Shown one piece after another: positions 40,291-51,036 of a DNA stretch of 64,000 bases (positions are counted from its first letter, which is position 1; every line of letters starts with the position of its first letter). A program made the position numbers and the translations under genes. The DNA is from Plasmodium malariae (lineage: Eukaryota; Apicomplexa; Aconoidasida; Haemosporida; Plasmodiidae), in NCBI RefSeq assembly GCF_900090045.1, contig NC_041779.1, positions 248,001 through 312,000 of the forward strand, read 5' to 3'. Under the pieces are notes generated by a model. It was not told where the DNA came from. It was given only the letters and a program-made list of their open reading frames with translations, and searched no databases.

Positions 40291-41183
40291 TTATTCATAC
40301 ATATCACTCATATACTTAATTCTTTTATATTTTTCATTATTTCTTAAAATCTTAGTAATAACTCTAATAATTATGATAGCTAATATAATAATAAGTACGC
40401 TAAATGATATTAAAAAAAAATAATGTTGTGCTCCACCTAGCTTAGATGCTATGTTCTTAATCCAAAGGAAACCTCTAACAGGATCACTTTTACCATTATA
40501 TATGACCCACCCTTTTCCTTGTAACAAGGGTAATCCTATTCCTACTAGTAAAAAAAGAAAAAATATAACAACTCCATACCCGTAATTTCTAAATTTTACT
40601 TTTTTTAATGCAATATCTCGAATTCTCTTGTTCTTTTCAATAAAATTATCAAAATCTTTTTTTTTAATCCATTTTTTTTCAAAATGGAAATGTTTTCCAT
40701 CAAACATTCCATTATTATAATCTACAACTTCTATGAAGTACTGTGCCTTATTTAATATACTTCTATCAGATTGTCCGTTTCTTCCTTTAGCCCATTTTTC
40801 ATTATTTGACATATCATTTTTTTCGTATTCCACAACATTTGGAATATCTTCTTTTAACCATACCATATTTGAATTCTTATTTTTTTTACATTTTGCTAGT
40901 AATCGATAATTTCTTGTATCTAATTTTCTACCAAGTTTGTAGCATTGATTAATAGATTTGTTATGCGTATTCTAAAAAAAAATGTAAATATTTGTTATTT
41001 AAATAATAAATAAATTAATGATAAAAAATGGTACCATTAAAAATAAAATAACAAAAGTATGAATAACTCAAAAGTCTCTAAATGACATTATTGTACCATA
41101 TCCTTATTAACACAGTATATCCATGTTAAAAGTATAAACGCAACAATTTTAATAAGTAGGAGCGAATTAATTTTTTGTTTCAT
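40291..41183 (-). CDS. fam-m protein, intact
   Basis: Exon 1 is 41097-41183 (29 codons, MKQKINSLLLIKIVAFILLT..., hydrophobic core at about residues 7-22) with a GTACAA donor. The 125-nt intron ends in TTTAG, and exon 2 is 40291-40971 (226 codons plus stop). The deduced protein is 255 residues with no stop or frameshift. A PEXEL-like RLLAK lies at residues 52-56; the fifth residue is Lys, not Glu/Asp/Gln, so export may rely on a relaxed motif. Next come a hydrophilic linker and the family signature DYNNGMFDGKHFHFEKKWIK at about residues 113-132. The first helix is at about 162-179 (GVVIFFLFLLVGIGLPLL) and the second at about 213-234, ending in a basic tail (KYKRIKYMSDMYE). fam-m proteins are presumed two-helix exported membrane proteins; their function is unknown. 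It is the downstream partner of the fam-l at 43.7-44.6 kb and the only clean member of the five copies here. Confidence 0.88.
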
Positions 41184-41225
41184 TATATCGTTATTTATAA
41201 TATATTCAATAAAGCAAAAATTAAA

Positions 41226-41245
41226 AATAATATAATATTCTTCAA
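41226..41245 (-). promoter_or_regulatory. Proximal upstream block of fam-m copy 2
   Basis: AATAATATAATATTCTT begins about 43 bp before the start codon at 41183 and matches the block at the same distance before fam-l copy 2 (about 44683). Probably 5' untranslated sequence. Confidence 0.4.
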
Positions 41246-41436
41246 ATAATAAAGTATACTATGAGTATTTTTTAATTTTTTATTTTTTATCATAAAAACT
41301 TTATAAAATTTGTATAACAATAACCTATTATTCAATAGAAACAAAGAAAAATAAATATAAAATTATAATATGGAAATTTTCGCTTAATTTAATTTTTAAA
41401 AAACTAATTTATAATAAAATAAAATACTTTGAATTA

Positions 41437-41449
41437 ATTCATAAATATT
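41437..41449 (-). promoter_or_regulatory. Distal upstream block ATTCATAAATATT of fam-m copy 2
   Basis: It lies 254 bp before the start codon at 41183 and belongs to the set shared by all five fam-l/fam-m genes. Confidence 0.5.
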
Positions 41450-43278
41450 AAAAACCTACAAATTAATTATTTACTTTAGTTTAGCTATTAAAATTTTTTT
41501 TTTTATTAAAATCTTAATAAAATTAAAGATATATATATAATTTCATAATAATTCTGAATATTGAATATATAAGGAATACAGAATGTATAGAATATATATA
41601 ATGAATTTCTTTTTTTATTAAGGGAATAAAATCAGAATTTAATTATTATTTGTGAAAAAAATATAATTCTATAAACATTATTTTTTTCTAAAAAATTTTT
41701 GTTAAAAATATTAATTATTATAACATTGCGGAAATAGAAATAATAAATAAAGATATCATTAGTAGAACTCTAACTCTGTATTAATTAGATATCATAATTC
41801 TTTTAGTAATTATGTATTTTCACCATTTATAGATTTTAATATATTTTAAAAACAAAATTTATACAATGATATACAAACAACTATTAATAAATATATATAT
41901 GAAACATAAATAAAAGCTGATTTTTTATATCTTTATCATTATATTAAATAATGACGAAATGTAATAAAATATTATATATGACATTATTTGTTATGGGAAA
42001 ATTTTAATTTGACTTCATGTTTTTTTCTTTAATTTTTCTTCTTTTTAATTAAATATATATATATTGAAGAAATATCTTTAAAAAAAAAGAAGTTTTGTAC
42101 ATAACATATTAACATAAAAATATTATTAATTCAATAATATATTAGTTTAATTTTGTCAAAAATATAAAAATTTCTGTATTTTCATTAAAATTTTATTTTA
42201 CACTAGATTTCTAAGTAATTTTGATAAAATAAAATAATATCAGCAATTATATAAGTATAATAATAAATTAATAAATAACTATATATTGTTATTTCTTGCA
42301 GTAATATGGGAATACACAAAATTATTAATATCCTACATACAATTTTTACTTAAACTAAAATTACAGTAATCAATTCTTACTACATGATATTTACCTGAAA
42401 TAAAAAGCTATATTTATTAAGTATATATAAACAAATTATTAATTTGTTTTTATATTTATTATTTTTAAAAAATTAGCCTTATAAAAATAAAAGAAATGGT
42501 AATGTTCAAAATTAACTATATTATATTTATATATATTAACATAATACTATTACATAATATGCTTATAGAAAAAGATCGAAAATATCGCAAATATGTAAGT
42601 AAATACATACTCATATATGTATCGTAGTATGTATATATTTATTTTAATTACTCATAATGATAATATCGATTTTTACTTATATATAATACATTTTTAGATG
42701 TCTACAATTATGCAAAAGGAAAAAAAAGGATTCGTAGATATTACGTGTTCATATGTAATTAAACTTTATACATTCAAATAATACTTAAAAATTATAAATA
42801 ATAAAAAAAATATATGTAGTTTAATTATTTATACATTTTTAATATAATATACATTTAGTTTGTTTTATCAAAATTGAATCAACATCACATTCAATCAAAA
42901 TAATATAATAATAAATGAATTTATATTATTTACTTATAAGTTATGTAATTCCTATCATTCAAAGCAATTATAAATAAATGATGATTAAAAGGAATATTTT
43001 TTATTACATATTAATAACTTCATATTTATATAATAAAAAAAATAACGAAAATTATATTAAAAATGCTTCTATAGTAATTGTGCTTTAAAAAACATTTCCG
43101 ATAAAGCTAATATTATAGAATAAATAAAGTTTATTCGTTCATAAAAAAGAAAATATATATATATATCAATGCAATAAAATACATTCATTTTGTTTCATTA
43201 AATAGAAAACAGCATACATTTATTCTTAAATTAAACTAATAATACATTATCTTAATAACATGAAAAAAATAATAATTT
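41450..43278. other. Spacer between fam-l and fam-m of doublet 2
   Basis: Together with its flanking blocks it fills the roughly 2.5 kb between the fam-l stop and the fam-m start. No gene is supported. The equivalent gap in doublet 1 is about 2.7 kb. Confidence 0.55.
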
Positions 43279-43288
43279 TAGACTAGAA
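43279..43288 (-). promoter_or_regulatory. Conserved 3'-flank block TAGACTAGAA of fam-l copy 2
   Basis: It lies 382 bp past the stop codon at 43670. It is preceded on the plus strand by TTTT, as in the copies at 39.87 and 62.28 kb. Confidence 0.5.
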
Positions 43289-43669
43289 TGAATGAAAAGA
43301 AACAATTATCATAAAAAAATATAATTACCACGCATCAATAAAAATAAATGAATTATAATATTATACATTCATTTTAATATATATATTTTTCGTGAAGAAT
43401 CTATTTAAATACAAAAATACATATGTGAGAACATAATATTTAACCAAGAAGAAACAATACTTTATTATAAAAATTTAGAAATATGAAAACATTAAAATTC
43501 ACAGAAAAAAAGAATCTTTTTTAGTGTTCTTTTACAGAAGACTAGTGTTACTTATATATATTTATAAAATATAAGCAGCTATGCTTATAATAAGTATATA
43601 TACAAATAAAGATTTTTTATACAATAACACTTATTAAAGATATCTACAAAGAACAAATTACTTTCCTTA

Positions 43670-44637
43670 TTATATAGTTTTTCTTTTTCTAAAATTAATA
43701 TTTTCAAAATTTTTTACTTTTTTGTGGCAGTAAGCAACTCCTAATATAAGTATGACACCTAACATAAAGAAAGGTAAGACATATATTATAAAATGAAAGA
43801 AATGACCAAATGAATTCTTCGAAGAATCAAACGTAGTTTGAATAATATTAAATATCGATTTCGACATTCATCAAAATAATCCTTAAAATATGATGACAAC
43901 GATTCTAAATCTTCATTTGACACTAAAAATTGCAAAAACCCCTTACCTCCTGAAAAACTCAAGGACATATCTACTATGAGTGCTGTTAATAACAACAAGA
44001 ACATCAATAAAGGTAATGCAATTTGTAAACCATATTTTTTACATATTATTTTTTTGTAAAGACTATCACTTATTCTCCTGTTACTTTTAATAAAATTTAT
44101 ATAATCAACTTCTTTGAATATTTATTTTTCTAAATGGGAATATTTTTTTGTTACAAATTTACAAGATTTATTTTTCATGCCATTTTTATGTCCTTTAACA
44201 TTCTTAGGTAAAGCTTCATTTAATAATCGTTATTTCCCCTTGTCACATTTTTCACTGTAAGATGTATATTTTTTATCGTACTCACCATTATTTGGTATGT
44301 CTTCTTTTATTTCTAAAATATTTGAATTTTCATCCTGTTTATATTTTTTTAGTAATCGATAAGTTCTTTTATCTAAATTTTTACAAAGGCTGTGATATCT
44401 ATCTATTGATTTATTAAACATACACTAACAAAATAAGGTATATATTCATGTATTAAAAATTTAAATAATATATATTAATAATAAAAAAGAGTTACTAAAA
44501 ATAAAACAATAAAAATCATAATAATAGTACATTTAATATTATCATACCACATCATAGTTAAAATGGTATATCCAGTATAAAAAAATAAACAAAGTAATTT
44601 TTGTAAAAAAGAGCAATTTATTTTTTAGTTCCATCAT
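43670..44637 (-). pseudogene. fam-l protein, pseudogene (two stops and a frameshift)
   Basis: Exon 1 (44548-44637) begins MMELKNKLLFFTKITLF, contains YWIYHFNYDV and ends at a GTATGA donor. The 123-nt intron ends in GTTAG; exon 2 starts at 44424 with CMFNKSIDRYHSL and has RLLKK at the PEXEL-like position. TAA at 44230-44232 and TAA at 44122-44124 interrupt the frame; the second falls inside the fam-l signature KKYSHLEK-stop-IFKEVDYINF. The SDSLYKKIICKKYGL motif and first helix (IALPLLMFLLLLTALIVD) follow. A net one-base loss near 43865 shifts the frame, after which MSKSIFNIIQTTF, the second helix (HFIIYVLPFFMLGVILILG) and KKVKNFENINFRKR complete the protein. The full domain order is kept, so decay is moderate. 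It is the upstream partner of the intact fam-m at 40.3-41.2 kb. Confidence 0.82.
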
Positions 44638-44682
44638 ATAGACTTTTTATATTATAATATATATAATTAGGAAAAAATTAAA

Positions 44683-44700
44683 AACAATATAATATTCTTT
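44683..44700 (-). promoter_or_regulatory. Proximal upstream block of fam-l copy 2
   Basis: AACAATATAATATTCTTT begins 46 bp before the start codon at 44637 and is nearly identical to the block before fam-m copy 2. This is shared 5' flank of the two families. Confidence 0.4.
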
Positions 44701-44882
44701 TAATAATAAAGGACACCATTTTTATTTTTTTAATTGTTCATAAAAACTTCATAATATATATAGTAGTATAGTACTTTTTACACAATTGAAAATGAAAAAT
44801 AACTTTAAAAATATATTATTAAAATTTTACTTAATATTATATGTAAAAAAAAAAAATTAATTAGAATATATATTTTGAATAC

Positions 44883-44895
44883 TTTCATGAATATT
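44883..44895 (-). promoter_or_regulatory. Distal upstream block (TTTCATGAATATT) of fam-l copy 2
   Basis: It lies 246 bp before the start at 44637 and is the most diverged copy of the shared TTATTCATAAATATT block. Confidence 0.4.
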
Positions 44896-47250
44896 AAAAA
44901 TGTATTATTAAATTATTTAATAAAATACAGTAATTATACAAAATTTCTATTAATCCTTTTTAAAATAAAATAATAAAAAAAAGCATATATGTTTTCATAA
45001 TACTCCAATATATTTATTATACTTGAAATATAATATATATATAATGTAGATAATTCAATGCACTATATAGAAAGGGAAGAATTCTTAATTATGACGAAGG
45101 TTTCCATTTAACAGTTCTAATTTCAGAAACATTATATTTAGGAAAAATCTTTTATTACTAATAAAATTTTAATTATTATGACAATACAATAATATAAAAT
45201 ATAATTTAAAAGGAAATATTTTATACATTATTCTGTTTTATAGTAAATTTTAAAACTTGTATATTATGTGGTCTATTGTATATTTAAAAAACCAAGTTTA
45301 TAAGATACTAGCTAAAGATTGAAGAAATATATATTTAAAGGCAAATTAAAAGAAATATATTATTTTTGTAACATAATTTTTGAAAATTACTATTTTTAAT
45401 TAAATTTAATTTATACAACTATCTTTAAATGAGAAATTTTTAAAATGTTATCACTTAGTTTACATTTTGTTTTTCTTAATGAAATACATATACTTACAAG
45501 AATTATTAATATAATTTTATAAAAAAGAAAAGAAAAAGAGAGATTTAAAGAAAAATTGGAATATAAATATTGAATGTAATTAAATTAATTTGAATATATG
45601 TTAAATAAAATAAATTTACAAATAATCTAGATTATATAATATGTACATAACAAATGATAATGTATAACAATATAATATACTTAAACATTTACCTTGGTAA
45701 TTTTTCTATTTATAATTCTAAAACTAAAACATTATTTATTATTTATTCTTTTAAAAATAAATAGTGTTAGGAACGAGTGTTACAGGTGAGAATAAATCGA
45801 TAAAAATATAGAAATAATAGTTTATTAAAAGCATTTTTAACAGCAAAGATACATTATTTTCCTACATTTCTGTTTCTCATTCAATGTAGAGACAAGAGGT
45901 ACAGTTATAAAAATAATATATAAAAACAAAAGATTATTGTAACAATCTAAATATATAACTTTATATTATTGTTTCTAAAAGCATATGCTTCCAAGGGAAT
46001 AATTAAAAAATTAAAAAATAGAAAAAAAATGTTAAGTTTAAAATATAATTTTAAATTACAAAAACAAAAAAATATAAATATAAAAAAATGTTCATTATTA
46101 CATTTCTATTGCTATAATATATATATACATATATTTCTAGTGACATTGTTTATGAAGTTTTTAATTTAGTTCCTTTTATGTTATTGCACAATTTAATAAA
46201 GTCATTGATGCGTTGTCAATTATCTTTTCCTTCTAAAATATATGTTAATTCATTTAAAAAATTTATAATAATCCACTTATAATTTATTTAATAAATTATG
46301 TGTGATGAGTTCACAATGTAACAAAATGCTTATAAACATTTATATATAAATAAACCTTTCCATTTTTGGAAACACTCATTTTTTTAAACATTTTTATGAG
46401 ATATCTTTTCAAAAAATATAAAGTTACTTACCTAAATAATTAATATTTTTCCTAAATTAAGAAATTATATACAAATGGTTTAATTTCCTAATAAAATATT
46501 TAATATTATTCATATTAATTATACATACTGCAAGACATTTGTGCTGTTTTATAAATAGATATCTAAATATAGTTCACAAAATTTACATATTTTTCCATCT
46601 TTATATTTAATATATTATATTATTAATATTTATTGAATACAAATAAAATAAATGTGAAGTAATATTATAATTCAATTTTCAAAATATTATTTTCATAATT
46701 ATATAATCTATAAATTACCATATATAACAAAAAATAAATTATTCATTTTAATATTTAATTTCTAATGAAAGTAATATATTGCTCACCTGATTAAATTTAT
46801 GATTTATTTAGGGAAACCTATATATTTTTTTCTTCTACAAAGAAAAATTGTTTTACAATTATGCATAAGAATTATATATTTTACTATATCTAAAAGGTTC
46901 CAATATTTAACATAAATCAAAAAGTCTTCTTATCTCTTCTGAAGTATATAGTTGATTATATAATACATATATATATATAAATGTGTTGTACAAAATTCCA
47001 CTGAATACTGTAAATATTGTAAAAGTGTAAAAATAATTATTCTAATCTCAATAATCATGTGACATTATTCAGAAGTAAATCGTTCTTAAATTTCTTCAAT
47101 AATGTACATGAATATAAAAAATATCACTAATTTCCATTCCCTGCAATGTCGACATTTGTATAATTATACTCACCAGAAAAAACTCTTTTTTATGTTACTC
47201 TCTTCGAATTTATATGTTAATTTCCAACAATTACATCAGGATTTATTGCA
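44896..47250. other. AT-rich spacer
   Basis: The 66-codon plus frame at 45969-46169 is Lys/Ile/Asn-rich and looks like noise. No family motif is seen. Confidence 0.5.
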
Positions 47251-47613
47251 ATGTTTTTCATATATTTTCCCTCTTCTAATAATATAAGTTATTCTACATT
47301 AAAAAGAGAATATTCTTGTACAACCCACGTAATATACTACTATAACAAATTGCAGTTGTGTAACAATTCTACAGGAATACATGTAATATTTTTATTATTA
47401 CTTTACTCCATTATGAGAGTGCTGTTTTTTTTAATAAGAAAAATTAAAGGTATGTTGAAATATTTAGTAGATCAAAAAAAAAAAAAACCAAAAAAGTTTC
47501 TGAAAGTGATCAGATATATTCTAGTTGCTCCAATTAAAATATATCATATCATGCTGAACAAAAATATAATTTATAATTATTCATTAATAGATATTTTTGT
47601 TCTTATTAAATAA
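47251..47613 (+). CDS. Possible small membrane protein or gene remnant, unidentified
   Basis: An open frame of 120 codons is longer than usual chance frames at this base composition. It contains one strongly hydrophobic segment (GIHVIFLLLLYSIMRVLFFL) followed by a basic tail with KKKKPKKFLKVIRYILVAPI. The frame upstream (47102-47287, +2 relative) ends inside it, so a frameshifted N-terminal extension is possible. I found no signal-peptide exon or export motif and no family match. It could be a decayed two-exon exported gene, or an accidental open frame. Confidence 0.22.
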   Translation: MFFIYFPSSNNISYSTLKREYSCTTHVIYYYNKLQLCNNSTGIHVIFLLLLYSIMRVLFFLIRKIKGMLKYLVDQKKKKPKKFLKVIRYILVAPIKIYHIMLNKNIIYNYSLIDIFVLIK

Positions 47614-50600
47614 AGTTTTATATAAGTTAAAAAATTGTATTTTTAAAAATACCAAAAAAAAAAGGTATCGTAAAAAATTTTCTTAATGATAATATTTTAT
47701 ATGTAATAGTATATAAGCGAATATGATCTTAAAAAAACTAAAAAAAGTTCAATTATAATGATCAATATATGAACAAGTTCAACAATATATAGAAAAATAT
47801 ATAAACTAAATTTAAAGATATACATTTTATGAAAAATAAGTTATTGAGACGGACAAAATATAAAAAGTGATAACTTTAATTGGATAACTAATAGTTATGT
47901 AACTAAACAACAACGATGTAATTTACATGCATAAAATTTGTAATAAACAATCCATCCATGTAATATATATAGCTGTATATATAAAAAAAAAGACAATTTA
48001 ATAATTTAATAAGAGTAGTGTTAACAAAAGTAGTAATCCATATATATATTTATATTTAAATTAACTAAATATTCGTAATAGTTAGAATAGCTGTACATCA
48101 ATGTAGGATTATTATATGGAAAATATTTTTGATACTCGGATAACAATATCGCTATGTATGTAATAAATTATAGTATTCAAGTTTTGAAAGGTCCATTCTA
48201 TTGCTGAATTTGATATTAAGTAAATTACATATTGAACGAAAATATGTTATCCATTTCTATTAAAAGATATTAATTAAAATATAACAGTGATATCATATAT
48301 ATAAAAATGTTCCATGTATAATATTATGTTTCTGCTTATTTATATGTATAACTAAAAATATGTAAGAAATATTAAATATACTTATAATAAAATGAACTTT
48401 TATCTAATATACTTCATATATATTATTCTTTAATACTGATACTAATATCACAATATATCTAAAAATCTAAACTCTAGTATGAAATGATATAAAAGATATA
48501 TTAAAATGCCCATATACATTTTTGTAATCATATATAATACAGTTATTCAATTGTGCATTTTGTCATATCAAGTAAGAAAAAACGATAATATGTTACTTCA
48601 AGTAACTAAATAATATTAAATAAGAATAATTTTATGTATACTGTGTGATGTAAGCTGTGCTATGTATGTATACTTCAATTCTCTTATTCAATTTGATATT
48701 TAAAATATATATTAGCAACTTAACTATTTTAATTTCAAATATTATTTTTTAAATAAATAAATGAATTACTCATGTTACTATAAAAAAAGTATTCAGTAAT
48801 TTATGGGAACTTTAATAAATACTGCATTACTTTTAATTAAATGCAATATATTATCATCAATATAATACAATAATTTTAATCATATTCAAAAACAAAATAA
48901 TGAAAAATACATCATCAAAGATAAAAAAAATTATCATATAATTACGAAATAGAAAAAAAAAAAGAAAAAAATTATAAATATTGTTATATAAATATCTGAA
49001 AAATAATTTTATTCTTTTTTTTCATTATACTTTCATATATTTCAGAAATTCATATTTCTCTTTCTATCGCGATATATTCCCCCATTACTAAAAAATCAAA
49101 ATATATTATTTTTTCTATATATATAATATATTTAAGTATAACAGTTTTTTAGTTTATAATATTTTAAAACAGCAAAAACTATTTTTATATTTATTCCAGT
49201 ACAAATAGTTATTGGGAAAAATATTTTAAAATAAAATGGGATACTACGTAAGAGATTAAAAAAAAAAAAATTGTGTAAAACAAAATTAACAAACTAATAA
49301 TAAATAAAACCATTATTTCCTTAAAAAAATAGATTAATAAAACATAACTATATAGTAAATTAAACATTTATTTCCAGTAAATGTGTACAAATTTTCATTA
49401 ACAATTAATATATATATATACATATATTTATCCTCGCTCACTATTTTCTACCACATATGTACTTGGTTCAAATGAAGCATTAATATTACATGTAATATAT
49501 TTATATTCTAATAGAACAAGCTTTGCTGATATTAATTTAAAAATTTTCTGTAATTTCATTTACAAATTTATATCTTAAAAATCATTATAAAATAATACTT
49601 GAACGTTTTTATTTTTCATGCTAAATAAATATTTATTGACAGTGTAACGCCGATATTTCATGTAATTAGAAAATTCGAAGAAAAACCAAAAAATAAATTA
49701 CATATTTTTAAACTGTTTGTCAGAATATATCTATGAATAATTACAAGGAAATTATTATATGGCTTCAATATTTTTTATATTAATTAATGTAGTGTATTAC
49801 TCAATTAACAACGAATTATAATATTATTAATATTTTTTGAAAATTACAATTTATACTACTTTTTTTTTAATTATATAATTTAATTAATTTTGCTAAAAGT
49901 ATAACCTAAAAATTTTTCTTATTTTCATTAAGTATTCAAATTTATTTGAATTCATTATTATAACTAAAAATATGTTTAAGTTTTCCAAAAATAAAATTAA
50001 TATCCAAAAGTAATAATAGGTATATATAGACATATAAATATATAATAAATTATACAATTTAAAAACTAATCAATGGTATAATATATACCACAAATAATTA
50101 ACTTTTACTTAATTTATGTATATATGATATTAATTGTCTTAAGAACATTTTAGTTTTATGTACTTTCCATAACGATACCAATATTTTAGCATAATTTCTA
50201 TATTAATAATTCTCACATATAGCTACAACATAGAAAATATAAAAAACTAAAAACTAAATAATTATAATATTATAATTGTTTATACAAAAAATAAATAACG
50301 AAATATAACAAAAGAGAAACGTACTACAAATACTAGTAATGATTCTTATATAGATTATATATTTTCAAAAAACAAAGGATAAAAAAGTTTTAATAATATT
50401 AATATAAGAACTTTTATGCATATATTTGTCCGAACTAATAAAAAAAGTAAAAAATAAAAAAAGGGGCATTACATTTATTAACGATAATATTACACAATAA
50501 CTCTTATGTTACTTATTAGTTTTACTTATATGCAATTTCATGTTGTTATGTAGTTGACTTTTAAATTATATACGAAATATAAATTAAGCATATGAATATA

Positions 50601-51036
50601 CGCATGACAGTGGTTTATTATCAAAATATTAATATATATCTCAAGTTTTAATATATTTATTTAAGGTAAAAAAATATAATAAATACATAAAATAAATAGT
50701 AATATATTTACTCATTTTATAGTTCACACATAAAGTTTTTTGTACTTAATAACTATATAATATCTATTAATTTGTATATATTCATTTAAAATTAAAATAC
50801 TGAAAAACAAGAAATTATAAATTTGTATTTTTCATTCAGATGTTTAATTGTAACCGCTATCGAAATAGTGTAGAACCATTATAGGAGGAGTAAATTTTAT
50901 TGTTTTTAAATATTACTTAATTTATACATTAACTGTTTATTTCTTGTAAAAAAAGTGAAATACTATTAAAATAAAAATTAATTCCTGAAATATTTATAAT
51001 AATTCTTTTCAAACTAGAACTACAGTGGGCTAGCAT
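47614..51036. other. AT-rich spacer
   Basis: About 3.4 kb with no supported gene. The right end should contain the former promoter and first exon of the STP1 pseudogene, which I could not locate. Confidence 0.5.
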
